This document shows positions 1 through 8,443 of a DNA stretch of 64,000 bases, one piece after another. Each line of letters begins with the position of its first letter. Within the stretch, counting starts at the first letter, position 1. The DNA comes from Leptospiraceae bacterium (GTDB lineage Bacteria > Spirochaetota > Leptospiria > Leptospirales > Leptospiraceae): positions 248,001 through 312,000 of the forward strand of contig JADJFV010000033.1 in assembly GCA_016708435.1 (NCBI GenBank), given 5' to 3'. The notes beneath the pieces are model-generated. The model was not told where the DNA came from, searched no databases, and saw nothing but the letters and a program-made list of their open reading frames with translations. The translations under genes were made by a program, and so were the position numbers.

Positions 1-683
1 TCCTCATCGTAAAAAGACCCATCCTTGCGACGATTTACGAGTTCACCATGCCAGACTTTTTTAGAAAGAATAGTATTCCACATCGTTTTGTAAAACTCGT
101 CATCCTGTTTTCCTGATCTCATTATCTCCCTGGGATTTAGAGTATAGATTTCATTCATACTGTAACCTGTTAGATCACTGAATGCTTTGTTTGCCCATTC
201 AATAAATCCTTTTCGGTTTGTAATCAGTATACCATTAGCCGCCGCCTGAAGTGCACTGTCTTTTAATTGGAGGTTTTCTATTCCCTGTTTGATATGGGTT
301 ATATAGATAGCAGTCGTTCCTGCAAATATAAAGAGTGTAAATAAATAAATCCATTCGTCAATGGAAGTTGACTTAGATGCAGATATTTGAATAAAAATTA
401 AAAGCAAAGCAATAAGAACCGCACGGATACCAAGTCTTAAAGCAATCCACAGAATAAAACCAAAAAGCAAATAATTCTTCGAGAGAAAACTAAAACTTTC
501 TTCAAACCAACGAAAGAAAACAATTTGTCCTAATAAAAAGGAAATGCTAAGCAGGAGGATGCTTTCGATTAACTCTCTTTTTCTAATTTGCTTATTTCTC
601 TCCGTCCAGACTATCAAAAGAAATGAAAGAATAGAATTTTTCAATCGCAGAAATATGTGATTTTTTTTAATTGTTTTTTTCAT
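1..683 (-). CDS. Membrane PAS-domain sensor protein, partial (C-terminus off the left edge)
   Basis: An open frame starts at an ATG at 683 and stays open to base 1, so only about 227 N-terminal residues are visible. The first 120 residues hold several hydrophobic helices. The segment around FGFILWIALRLGIRA resembles the end of a MASE1-type membrane sensor domain, though this is a loose match. A PAS domain follows (ALQAAANGILITNRKGFIEW, NEIYTLNPREIMRSGKQ, KVWHGELVNRRKDGSFY), which is the canonical PAS/PAC layout. The missing C-terminus is probably a histidine kinase or GGDEF output, but this cannot be decided here. It lies downstream of csrA in the same orientation, separated by a likely terminator, so it is probably transcribed separately. 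Confidence 0.75.
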   Translation of the reverse strand, partial: MKKTIKKNHIFLRLKNSILSFLLIVWTERNKQIRKRELIESILLLSISFLLGQIVFFRWFEESFSFLSKNYLLFGFILWIALRLGIRAVLIALLLIFIQISASKSTSIDEWIYLFTLFIFAGTTAIYITHIKQGIENLQLKDSALQAAANGILITNRKGFIEWANKAFSDLTGYSMNEIYTLNPREIMRSGKQDDEFYKTMWNTILSKKVWHGELVNRRKDGSFYDE

Positions 684-867
684 TTGCTTATTCGCTGTAA
701 TAAATTTGAAAAAGGCTCTGTCTCGTAGATTTGCTAAAATCTAAGGGAAAACCATTAGAAGAATAAGACTCATTCCAAATTAATCTATTCACACGTTTAT
801 AGGTCATCAAAGGCAACGTTTTGGCAACCTTTTTAGATTATTTTTTATGTTACAAAAAAAAATTTTT

Positions 868-907
868 GCAAAAAAGAGCTAAAAGTTTAGGAGAAGTCCT
901 AAACTTT
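868..907 (-). terminator. Rho-independent terminator after the fliW-csrA operon
   Basis: Bases 882-892 and 897-907 form a perfect 11-bp inverted repeat (AAAGTTTAGGA / TCCTAAACTTT) with a GAAG loop. On the minus strand it is followed by a T-rich stretch. It sits about 60 bp past the csrA stop, as expected for the end of the flagellar operon. Confidence 0.65.
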
Positions 908-964
908 CGTTCTATGCAATTGGAATTTTTCAGTAAATTCAGTGCTAGGTGAAATATCTGGAAT

Positions 965-1207
965 CTACTGCGGCTTTTTCTTTAATATATCGCTTAACTT
1001 TCCAAGGTCCGCCGGTTTGATTTGGACGTTCATTGCTTTGATATTTTCAGCTTGAATTTCCTGGTGAATTTCGGCGCGGTGCACAGATACATTCTTGGGA
1101 GCTTTGATTCCAATTTTTACCTGGTCACCTTTTATATCTACAATAACGACTTCGATATCGTTACCGATGATAATGGATTGATTGAGTCTTCTCGCTAGAA
1201 CTAGCAC
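965..1207 (-). CDS. csrA: Carbon storage regulator CsrA (RNA-binding translational regulator)
   Basis: The 80-residue protein starts LVLARRLNQSIIIG and continues with IKGDQVKIGIKAPKNVSVHRAEI, which is the CsrA/RsmA fold with the conserved VHRxE segment that binds GGA motifs in mRNA. The start is a GTG at 1207 that shares its G with the TAG stop of fliW (TAGTG), so translation is coupled. In bacteria with this pair, FliW binds and sequesters CsrA, and free flagellin releases the pair to control flagellin translation. Its position at the end of a flgN-flgK-flgL-fliW-csrA operon supports that role. The C-terminal tail is about 15-20 residues longer than in E. coli CsrA, which is usual for homologues paired with FliW. 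Confidence 0.96.
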   Translation of the reverse strand: MLVLARRLNQSIIIGNDIEVVIVDIKGDQVKIGIKAPKNVSVHRAEIHQEIQAENIKAMNVQIKPADLGKLSDILKKKPQ

Positions 1208-1659
1208 TAGACTTTCTCCATTGGAATATTTTCTAAGATTAATTTTCTGAGAGGATGATTTTCATTCTTCGATATACACTGCTTAGCCGCACGAGTCTTT
1301 GGATTGATGATTACAGGACCCTGTAAGTTTGCAGTCATCATTTGCGGGTTGTCGTTAGGTATGGTGACTATCGTCATGATAAGAGCTTCTTCTAGACTTG
1401 AGACTTGAATTAAATCCAAATCCTCTTGTCCTAAAGCAGGCTTATAATCAGGTGCAAACAAATCAGGCTGAATTACAATAAATGCTAAATCTATTTCATT
1501 CAGAGATTGCAACCATTTAAAAGGGCTTTCTTGATTTTCTTCTATGAGCGCAAACTCGTTGTATTTCTCAAAACCTAAAATTCCTTCTGGAAAATTTAGA
1601 ATTTGCCTTTCGTCAATTTGCATTTTTCCAAAAGGCTTTGTTTCTATTTCTTTTGTCAT
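1207..1659 (-). CDS. fliW: Flagellar assembly factor FliW
   Basis: The 150-residue length matches the family. Diagnostic segments are LNFPEGILGFEKYNEFALIE near the N-terminus, SPFKWLQSLNEIDLAFIVI, and the C-terminal MTANLQGPVIINPKTRAAKQ. FliW is a cytoplasmic protein that binds flagellin and allosterically inhibits CsrA, linking secretion of filament subunits to translation. It lies 3 bp downstream of flgL and overlaps csrA by one base. The ATG at 1659 has no strong ribosome-binding site, so it is probably translated by coupling to flgL. Confidence 0.95.
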   Translation of the reverse strand: MTKEIETKPFGKMQIDERQILNFPEGILGFEKYNEFALIEENQESPFKWLQSLNEIDLAFIVIQPDLFAPDYKPALGQEDLDLIQVSSLEEALIMTIVTIPNDNPQMMTANLQGPVIINPKTRAAKQCISKNENHPLRKLILENIPMEKV

Positions 1660-1662
1660 AGA

Positions 1663-2928
1663 TTAACGTAAAAAGTCCATTAGAGTAGGCTTGATTACTT
1701 TAGAACCTACACTGAGTGCAGATTGGTGAATTGTTTCTAACCATTTTAAGTTCATGATGGTTTCAGGGAAATCTATCGCTTCGTTCTTAGCAAGAAGTTC
1801 AGCCATAAAAGATTTATCAAAATCAATTCTCTTTTCATGCTCTTCTAATCGATTCATTTTAGCACCAACGATCGAACGATGACGTAGAATATTTTCTAGC
1901 GCCATATCAATATCACCTAAATCACGACCGGAAATTCTTTCCTGGTCTTTAGCAGTTAAATCATTTCTAAGTTGAATCATTACATCAAAGATAGAATTTC
2001 CAGCAACAGTTGCTTCTTTCGAATAATTGGTTGGAGGCTCAGAGTAATTAACCTCTACAAGTCCGAGGTCTCTTAATACTGTTCCACCTTCGGAATCTTC
2101 TAACCAAATCTGATGAGGGGATGTGGAGGATAATGTAATGTTGTCGCTACCGAGCTTACTTGCTTTTACATCGAGAGGAGAACTATTGATTTTATCAATG
2201 ATATCATCTAGTCTGTCGCCTGCAGAAATGGAAATTTCTACTCCGTCGATTTTAAACTTTTGATCAGAAGTAGCTGCATATTCAGAAGAATCACGATTAG
2301 CCGTAATACTCATATTGGTTCCCCAAAATGCTTTATTGCCGGCAACGTTTACTCCCATGTATTCGCCACGTTCGATTTCGCGAACTTGATCGCCTATATC
2401 GCCACGATATTCGACACCGACGATTTGGTCTTGGATTTCAATTCCTTTAAGACCTTTCATCTTTGCTTCCATTGCTTCAAAAGGTGGTCGGTCTATGGTG
2501 TGGCCGCCAAATAGATAACGTCCTGTCACATCGCGAGTATTTGCAATGTCGATAGTTGCTTTTAAAAGTTCATTGATTTCTTTTCCGATAGCTACTTCTA
2601 ATTCGAAGCCTTTATCACCCTGGTAAATTCCGTTCGAAGCTTGCACTGTCAAAACTCTTACGCGTTGTAAAATCTCTGTTACCCGCTCGAGTTGTCCGTC
2701 TACTTGTTGTAAACGGGCTTTTCCTTCTGTAGCGTTTTTCATGAATTGGTCTAATTCATTTACACGGGAACGAAAATACATATTGTTAGTCGTAGCAGAC
2801 GGATCATCAGAAGGACGACTGATTTTTAGACCTGTGCCTAATTGGTTTTGTGTTTCATCCAATTGGGATTGGTGTCTTGCTAAAGTATTTACAAGAGTGT
2901 TATTAGAAATTTGATTTGTGATTCTCAT
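1663..2928 (-). CDS. flgL: Flagellar hook-filament junction protein FlgL (HAP3)
   Basis: The N-terminus (MRITNQISNNTLVNTLARHQSQLDE, then GLKISRPSDDPSA) is the conserved flagellin/FlgL D0-D1 region, with the coiled-coil heptads expected for packing in the filament axis. The C-terminal helix (MAELLAKNEAIDFPETIMNLK) closes the D0 domain. At 421 residues it is longer than E. coli FlgL (317), with the extra length in the variable middle. It forms the second junction ring between hook and filament. It starts 2 bp after flgK with a GGAG Shine-Dalgarno at about -10. In spirochaetes the filament lies in the periplasm. Confidence 0.94.
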   Translation of the reverse strand: MRITNQISNNTLVNTLARHQSQLDETQNQLGTGLKISRPSDDPSATTNNMYFRSRVNELDQFMKNATEGKARLQQVDGQLERVTEILQRVRVLTVQASNGIYQGDKGFELEVAIGKEINELLKATIDIANTRDVTGRYLFGGHTIDRPPFEAMEAKMKGLKGIEIQDQIVGVEYRGDIGDQVREIERGEYMGVNVAGNKAFWGTNMSITANRDSSEYAATSDQKFKIDGVEISISAGDRLDDIIDKINSSPLDVKASKLGSDNITLSSTSPHQIWLEDSEGGTVLRDLGLVEVNYSEPPTNYSKEATVAGNSIFDVMIQLRNDLTAKDQERISGRDLGDIDMALENILRHRSIVGAKMNRLEEHEKRIDFDKSFMAELLAKNEAIDFPETIMNLKWLETIHQSALSVGSKVIKPTLMDFLR

Positions 2929-2930
2929 GA

Positions 2931-4841
2931 TTATACTCCGAGTCTATTTATTATTACATCTAACATTTCGTTTTGCACATTAATCATCTTAGCCGCTGCA
3001 TTATAAGAATGTTGGTATTGAACCATATTCGCCATCTCTTCGTCGAGGTTAACACCCATTACAGATTGACGAAGTTTTTCAAATTCACTTAAGAGTGCAG
3101 TTTGAGTTCCGAGTTCTTGTTTTGCTTCTCTAGCTTCTGTGCCGAGCTTAGAAATCATACCATTATAAAACGCGCTAAAATTCTCGTCATAACCTACCAT
3201 CATTGGTTTGTCTTTTAGGAAATTTGCGACTAACAAAGCATTAGACCCATCTTTTTGTCCATTTGCTTTGTTGTAGTCTCCTGTTCCGCCAACATCTTTT
3301 CCACGGGCTGCTGCAATATTATTTACGTTATTCGCTATATCATCAGAAACACGAACAAAAGATGCAGGGTGAAACTGCGGAGTAAGAGTAATGTCTTGTG
3401 GTGCAGCTTGAAGCTTAGCGAGTTCGCCTAATCGATTGTAATCAAAAGATCCAGCCACTCCACTTCCATTTAAAATTCCAGTCATACCAACTAAAAGATT
3501 TCCAGAATCTTCTAAGTGACGAATCATAAAATTTTCGCGGATATTATTTTCAGCAGGGACACCTTTTAATACAAGCTGATTGTCGTGGTTCATAAAAGCG
3601 ACAACGCCTGACTCTGAGCGATTGATCCTTTTGATAACATCGTTTAAAGTGTCATCGACGTTATACGGAATTAGAACTTGTGTAGATTTCTCATCATTTT
3701 TTTGAATGGTGATTGTTCCAGAAATTGCGATTGGTCTAGTTGCGTCGAGAGTTGTTCTACCGGTTACTCGGTATATGGCGGTCTTGTCGTTAATTCCATC
3801 ACCATTTGAATCATACTCTGCATTTGAATTTAAAGCAAGGTCTCTTGGTTGAAAGAAGTTTAAGTTTGTCTTTCCGTTCAAACCAAATCCATCTTTGTGG
3901 ATTTCGTTTACTGTGTCAGTGAGGTTAATGGCAAATGTATCCACATTGTCAATTTTTTCACGTAATACAAAGTCACGAACTTCAATTAAACCCTGGATAT
4001 GACCGGAACGGAGTAATACATCTTTGCCGTCACGCTCCCAGACTAATTTTAATTTTCCTTCGTTGTCTGGATTACCAACCAATTCAACGTTTTCTTTTTT
4101 AGAACCCTGCACAAATATTTGCTGACCGATAAAAACCATAAACTCGTCTTTATCGCTTCTACCAATATTAATATCTACTAATTCAGATAATTCTTGTAAG
4201 AGTCCATCTCTTTTGTCATATAAATCATTTGGTCTATCGCCTAGCGCTTCGGCTTTCTGAATTTTTTCGTTTAATGCACGAATGCTATTTCCAATACCGT
4301 TTAGATGACTTGTTTTAGATTCGACTTCTTTGTTTGCCTGGTCCTGTAATTGTGTAAGCTTACGGTAAGTATCCTCAATTCGATTTCCAAGACCAATTGC
4401 TTTTTCTTTTACAACAGAGCGGTGTGCGCTTTCATCAGGATAATTTGCAAGCTCTTCCCATGCAGACCAGAATTGATCCATTTGTCCGCGAAGAGTCATT
4501 CCACCCGGCTCATTAAATACCATTTCAATTCTGTAAAGGTAATCATTTCGAGCAGACCAGTAATCTTTTACAGAGCTAGTTTCTTGGATTCTATCATCAA
4601 TAAAACTATCTCTAATTCTTTCTATTTCAGGAACTTTAGAGCCCTGTCCAATTTGACCGGCAACCATGGCACGGTTCAGAGATGGATCATACATTGGCTC
4701 TGCTGCTGTGATTTGAACACGTTGACGAGCATACTGTTTGTTATCCGCATTTGAAATATTATGACCGGTTGTATGTAAAGCCTGTTGATGAACGGATAAT
4801 CCTTTTTTGCCGACTTCTAATCCTGAAAATGTAGATCCCAT
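2931..4841 (-). CDS. flgK: Flagellar hook-associated protein FlgK (HAP1)
   Basis: The protein has 636 residues. The N-terminal 50 residues hold the rod/hook signature (GLSVHQQALHTTGHNISNAD). The helical region at about 90-220 and the C-terminal D0 helix (EEMANMVQYQHSYNAAAKMI, then INRLGV) are typical of FlgK. The middle 250 residues are the variable outer domain. FlgK forms the first junction ring on the hook. The ATG at 4841 is preceded by AAGGAG at a good distance. It sits 10 bp after the flgN-like gene and 2 bp before flgL, and is clearly part of one operon. Confidence 0.95.
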   Translation of the reverse strand: MGSTFSGLEVGKKGLSVHQQALHTTGHNISNADNKQYARQRVQITAAEPMYDPSLNRAMVAGQIGQGSKVPEIERIRDSFIDDRIQETSSVKDYWSARNDYLYRIEMVFNEPGGMTLRGQMDQFWSAWEELANYPDESAHRSVVKEKAIGLGNRIEDTYRKLTQLQDQANKEVESKTSHLNGIGNSIRALNEKIQKAEALGDRPNDLYDKRDGLLQELSELVDINIGRSDKDEFMVFIGQQIFVQGSKKENVELVGNPDNEGKLKLVWERDGKDVLLRSGHIQGLIEVRDFVLREKIDNVDTFAINLTDTVNEIHKDGFGLNGKTNLNFFQPRDLALNSNAEYDSNGDGINDKTAIYRVTGRTTLDATRPIAISGTITIQKNDEKSTQVLIPYNVDDTLNDVIKRINRSESGVVAFMNHDNQLVLKGVPAENNIRENFMIRHLEDSGNLLVGMTGILNGSGVAGSFDYNRLGELAKLQAAPQDITLTPQFHPASFVRVSDDIANNVNNIAAARGKDVGGTGDYNKANGQKDGSNALLVANFLKDKPMMVGYDENFSAFYNGMISKLGTEAREAKQELGTQTALLSEFEKLRQSVMGVNLDEEMANMVQYQHSYNAAAKMINVQNEMLDVIINRLGV

Positions 4842-4851
4842 TATTTGCTCC

Positions 4852-5352
4852 TTATGCTCTCATGTTTAACATTACGTTAGTGCGTGCTTTTGATTTTGAA
4901 TTGTCACCGTATAATTCTGCGACGGGAGATTCACTTGCCGATTTAAGTGCTTCAATCGAAAGAGAAAACATATCTATTTTAGATTTCAAAAGTTCTTCAT
5001 TGACTGTGATTTTCTCTTTTAAGTCCAATACAACGAATTTCAAATCATTGGTAAGAGGTTTAAATTTTGCAAGGGTGATTTTATCTAGGCGATTTAAAAA
5101 TTCTGTGACGGTAGGAACAACGGCTCCGTCCTTTTCTTGGGAGAAAAATTCTGCGATAAGCTTGATTCGTTTTGCCTCTACACCGGTTAGAGTATCCATC
5201 ATGGCAGATGTTTGCTTGGTAAAATTCTCCAAATGCTTTCCATTTGAGCGTAGTATTGCTTCCTTTTTACTCGTTTCTAAAATGAGTAAGCTTTTATATA
5301 AATTAATTTCTTCTTTGAATGCAGCTTCTAATTGTTCTAATTTCATTTTCAC
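4852..5352 (-). CDS. flgN: FlgN-like chaperone for FlgK/FlgL export
   Basis: This 166-residue protein is predicted to be almost wholly alpha-helical (ELYKSLLILETSKKEAILRS, NDLKFVVLDLKEKITVNEEL), with no signal peptide. Length, helicity and position directly upstream of flgK fit FlgN, the export chaperone that binds the C-termini of FlgK and FlgL. FlgN sequences diverge strongly, so the call rests on gene order and fold type rather than on a diagnostic motif. The start could be either of two ATGs two codons apart (MKMKLEQ). The 250 bp upstream should contain the operon promoter, but no clear sigma-28 or sigma-70 site was recognised. Confidence 0.75.
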   Translation of the reverse strand: MKMKLEQLEAAFKEEINLYKSLLILETSKKEAILRSNGKHLENFTKQTSAMMDTLTGVEAKRIKLIAEFFSQEKDGAVVPTVTEFLNRLDKITLAKFKPLTNDLKFVVLDLKEKITVNEELLKSKIDMFSLSIEALKSASESPVAELYGDNSKSKARTNVMLNMRA

Positions 5353-5603
5353 AGGAGATACCCTTTTATTTTCAATCGGCTTTTGGCTTGATAAGATTAG
5401 GCTTTTTTAAATTTATTTAAAGCAAATCTAGTTATGTTCCGAAAGGTATACACTTATGTCCCATATGATTCTTTGATCTAGACTATTTTTTACATTTACT
5501 AATGCTCTTTAAACACAGACAATCTACCCATTTTTTTCTCTACAGAAAACCGTCCTGCTTTTAGATTGAATCTATCTATCGGAAATTCTGGAAAATTAAA
5601 GCC

Positions 5604-7559
5604 ATGCAGATTATACATAAAATAGATGATTTTCTATTCATCATCTTTCCCTATATGAAAGTGGAGGGGGGGGGTGATAACAATAGTCTTCTTGTTAAGA
5701 AGTTAGAAGAATATTACTCTTACGGTGAATACAAACCAAGAATTACAATCGAGAACGGTTACGTCATAGTAGACGTAGATAACTCCGCGATACTTTCCCA
5801 AGAATCCGATTACAAAAAAGCAATCCAGTATTGCGACAGCGGCAAATTTGCAGAAGCCGAACCAATCCTAAAATCACTCATCAAAGTAAATCCAACGAAT
5901 TCGGAATATTACCGAGTCCTCGGACAAATTTATTCAGAACAGGGAAACCAAGACGAAGCGATTAATTGCCTCATCGACTCCTTACGATGGAATTCTAAAA
6001 ACGGTTGGGCGCTTCTTATGATGGGAAATATATTTTCTAGATTCAAGAATGATATTTCTACCGCAATGAAATACTACGACCAATCTCTAAAAGTCAATCC
6101 GAATGATTTTATTGTAATTACAAATATTGGCGGAAGTCTACTCGGGCAAGGAAAATTAGTAGAGGCAAAGAAATACTTCGAACACTCCTTAGAGATTAAC
6201 AAGGATTATCCAAATACTCATTATGCATTGGGAATCATTGCTGAGAAAGAAAACAATTTACAAACTGCCTTTCAAAATTCTATTATTGCAGCAAAACTAT
6301 GTAAGCCACAAGATCAGCTCTATCAGAATTCTTTAAAGCAAGCATTTGAAGTTTCCGAAAGAATCGTTCAGGAAAACAAAGAAACTGCAATTGTAAAAAA
6401 CTTTCTCCATAAACTTGAATTCGATTGTGATAAACAAATTGAATTAGTGGAAGATTCTAAAATTGCTACAGCGGCTAAGATTGAATTTGCGGAAAATTAC
6501 AATCTAGAAAAGCATATTCTAAGGTATAAACCATCTTATCCCACAATCCAGCATCTAATTCTACATGAACTCGTTCATCTAGATTTTGTGATTCAAGCGA
6601 GAAAAGAAAAAGTGAATCTACTCTTTCTTTCTAATTCTGAAAACAAAGAAGAATTTCTCTCTTCTATCAAGTCTACAATAGAGTTACTTACAAAAAAAGG
6701 AATTCAAAAAGAGGCTATTCACAATTACACTCAAGCACTCTTTGAAGGAATCAACCACCAGATTTATAATACACCGATAGACTTATTCATTGAAGATTTA
6801 ATTTACAATGAGTATCCAGAACTTAGAAGTTATCAATTTTTATCTATTTATACTTTTATCCAGGAGGGGATACGAGCTGTTACTGATCCAAAGACTTTAG
6901 AAGTAGCACCGACTGACCTTATTTCTAAAAGTAAGATTTATAATCTAGTGACTGCACTTCATTATAAAGACCTGTTCGGATTTGATTTAACTGCACAGTT
7001 TAAGCCAACACCAAAAGAACTAGAACAGTCAAAGAAATTTTTATCAGAATACTCGGATTTGAAATTAAACAAACAACCCGCAATTGAATATGAATTAGTA
7101 AAAAATTGGGCTAAAGTGTTACAACTAGATAAATACTTTAGTCTAGTCAGCGAAGATATTTACCGAGCGGAAAATCAGAATTCTTCGCTCGAAGATGAAA
7201 CACGAAATGAAGAAGTAGAAATGTTTCAATTTCAACGCTCCCAAGAAATCATTGGAACCAATATGGCTGTAGTGACCTATATGGTAGATGCACTCCAATA
7301 CTTTGAAAAAATGTCACAGGACAATATCAAAAAAATCGCAGTCGAAATTGCTTTACTCGGTGCCAAAGGATTTAGAACGGATAAGAATGATTATACTCTA
7401 TCCTCAATTCCAAACACCCAATTCTCCGGCTACAAAATATTAGCCTACTATTATATTAGTTGGAAACTCGCTCTTCCTGAAATGCTACCCCAACTCCAAC
7501 TCCCCTTTAACGATGAATACAAAGTAGCCTATACGATGTATGCAAAGGGAAACAAATGA
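5604..7559 (+). CDS. TPR-repeat protein with an HExxH metallopeptidase-like motif
   Basis: The protein has 651 residues and no signal peptide. Residues 65-235 form about four or five tetratricopeptide repeats (YKKAIQYCDSGKFAEAEPIL; AEKENNLQTAFQNSIIAAK). After a linker, residues 321-325 read HELVH within IQHLILHELVHLDFVIQAR, a helix with the zinc-binding HExxH pattern of zincin peptidases. Candidate third ligands downstream are EDLIYNE (about 392-398) and similar acidic helices. No family name was recognised, and peptidase activity is inference. The N-terminus contains a run of nine G at 5666-5674 that changes the reading frame if its length changes. Its TGA stop overlaps the ATG of an R-M gene remnant, so the two may once have formed an operon. 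Confidence 0.7.
   Translation: MQIIHKIDDFLFIIFPYMKVEGGGDNNSLLVKKLEEYYSYGEYKPRITIENGYVIVDVDNSAILSQESDYKKAIQYCDSGKFAEAEPILKSLIKVNPTNSEYYRVLGQIYSEQGNQDEAINCLIDSLRWNSKNGWALLMMGNIFSRFKNDISTAMKYYDQSLKVNPNDFIVITNIGGSLLGQGKLVEAKKYFEHSLEINKDYPNTHYALGIIAEKENNLQTAFQNSIIAAKLCKPQDQLYQNSLKQAFEVSERIVQENKETAIVKNFLHKLEFDCDKQIELVEDSKIATAAKIEFAENYNLEKHILRYKPSYPTIQHLILHELVHLDFVIQARKEKVNLLFLSNSENKEEFLSSIKSTIELLTKKGIQKEAIHNYTQALFEGINHQIYNTPIDLFIEDLIYNEYPELRSYQFLSIYTFIQEGIRAVTDPKTLEVAPTDLISKSKIYNLVTALHYKDLFGFDLTAQFKPTPKELEQSKKFLSEYSDLKLNKQPAIEYELVKNWAKVLQLDKYFSLVSEDIYRAENQNSSLEDETRNEEVEMFQFQRSQEIIGTNMAVVTYMVDALQYFEKMSQDNIKKIAVEIALLGAKGFRTDKNDYTLSSIPNTQFSGYKILAYYYISWKLALPEMLPQLQLPFNDEYKVAYTMYAKGNK
5666..5674 (+). 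repeat. Homopolymer G9 tract inside the TPR/HExxH gene
   Basis: Nine consecutive G lie about 20 codons into the gene and encode EGGG. Such tracts are rare in AT-rich DNA and are classic sites of slipped-strand mispairing. A change of one base would truncate the protein unless translation restarts. Confidence 0.9.
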
Positions 7560-7632
7560 TGCCGATTAGCCAATACAATTGTGCCTGATGTGCTTGTGAT
7601 CAATGAGCCTGCAAGAATTGAGTGTGGTGCAT
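7559..7632 (+). pseudogene. Remnant of the start of a second type ISP restriction-modification gene
   Basis: The first 18 bases are identical to the first 18 bases of the R-M gene at 9059. The remainder (about 7577-7631) aligns without gaps, and with many substitutions, to bases about 9163-9219 of that gene, ending in the codons for ARIECGA. The skipped part of the intact gene is bounded by two copies of CAATAC, so an internal deletion between short direct repeats explains the structure. The remnant starts with an ATG overlapping the stop of the TPR gene. Divergence from the intact copy suggests an old paralogue rather than a recent duplication. Confidence 0.75.
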
Positions 7633-7659
7633 CGATAAAAGATACGATAGATTTTAAAC

Positions 7660-7788
7660 TTACAGTCTATACGGGATTGTATAGGTTACAATTTCACCGC
7701 CCTTAACCGGCAAATTGACAGTTAAATCCCCCCATCGCTGCCACTCTCCATCAGCCAAGCTATGCAGTTCGACAGATTTGAGACATAT
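7660..7788 (-). pseudogene. Possible C-terminal fragment of an unidentified protein
   Basis: On the minus strand a frame of about 42 codons without a start reads VELHSLADGEWQRWGD, then GGEIVTYTIPYRL and a stop. Its composition is protein-like and it ends cleanly, but there is no ribosome-binding site or upstream continuation. It may be the tail of a decayed gene. The family was not recognised. Confidence 0.3.
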
Positions 7789-7882
7789 GACGATTTACCG
7801 GTAGATATTTTGTAATAAAAATGAGATAATATTAATCAGTGTATATGCTTTCTTTATGTTGTCGTTTACTCATCTTCGGTCT

Positions 7883-7963
7883 AGCTCCGCTTATATCTCC
7901 GGTCTAGGTCCGGTTCAAACTGCCCTGGGTAACGCGTGTTAGACCGGCTCTATAAGCGGAGCT
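7883..7963. repeat. Imperfect palindrome with about 24-bp arms
   Basis: The left arm 7883-7906 (AGCTCCGCTTATATCTCC...) pairs with the right arm 7940-7963 (...CTCTATAAGCGGAGCT) with three or four mismatches around a 33-base loop. The local GC content is higher than its surroundings. It lies in the 650-bp gene-free stretch between the TPR gene and the small genes at 8216. It could be a dispersed palindromic element or the relic of one; no second copy was seen in this window. Confidence 0.6.
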
Positions 7964-8055
7964 GGAGCGGTGGTGAGTTATGGAGTGGTAAAGGTTTGGT
8001 AAAGGGAATCTAATCCCCTCATTCTGTCGATATTGTGTGGCTAGTTAGGAGTATT

Positions 8056-8071
8056 CCCCTTTGCAAAGGGG
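8056..8071. repeat. Short palindrome CCCCTTTGCAAAGGGG
   Basis: This perfect 16-bp palindrome belongs to the same family as the two longer copies at 19833-19982 (CCCCCTTTGC(G/A)AAAGGGGG). Such CCCTTTGCAAAGGG elements are dispersed intergenic repeats in many bacteria. The stretch 7980-8215 otherwise holds nothing supportable except the likely promoter region of the 8216 gene. Confidence 0.65.
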
Positions 8072-8215
8072 ATTGCTTTGAGGATAGGAATATTTTTTAT
8101 TATTCGATAAATTATTCTTGAATCAGCGAAATATCTTTTTTTAAAAAACAATTGACCTGCCATTGTAACTATAGTTTTCTGTTTTAGTGCTTTTGCTTTA
8201 AATCCGAGATAAAAA

Positions 8216-8443
8216 ATGGATACACAAAATAAACCAACCGATGAAGATAAGATGATTCAGAAGCTAACCATTCATAAGAAAATGATTGGCTGGGTATTGG
8301 GTTTGCTTGAAAAAGAAGAAATAGAAAGTGAAAGAACGTATGGAAATGATGCGCAGGGTGATATTTATTATCCATCGGAAGAGGATACAGAAACAATTCA
8401 AAAAATAGTTCGAGATCTAAATCAAAAATACAATCAGAAATAA
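8216..8443 (+). CDS. Small hypothetical protein, first gene of the R-M operon
   Basis: The 75-residue hydrophilic protein (MDTQNKPTDEDKMIQKLTIH; GDIYYPSEEDTETIQKIVRD) has no signal peptide or membrane helix and no recognised family. Its stop TAA shares one base with the ATG of the next gene (TAATG), so the two are translationally coupled. It is the first of three small genes leading into the type ISP R-M gene in the same direction. Confidence 0.6.
   Translation: MDTQNKPTDEDKMIQKLTIHKKMIGWVLGLLEKEEIESERTYGNDAQGDIYYPSEEDTETIQKIVRDLNQKYNQK

Noticed and set aside
2260..2514. Open frames antisense to flgL, flgK, flgN and other long genes
   Set aside because: They lie wholly within strongly conserved genes on the other strand, lack ribosome-binding sites and have composition typical of antisense shadows.
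7980..8071. Terminator for the TPR gene
   Set aside because: The CCCCTTTGCAAAGGGG palindrome has no T run in either direction and belongs to a dispersed repeat family.
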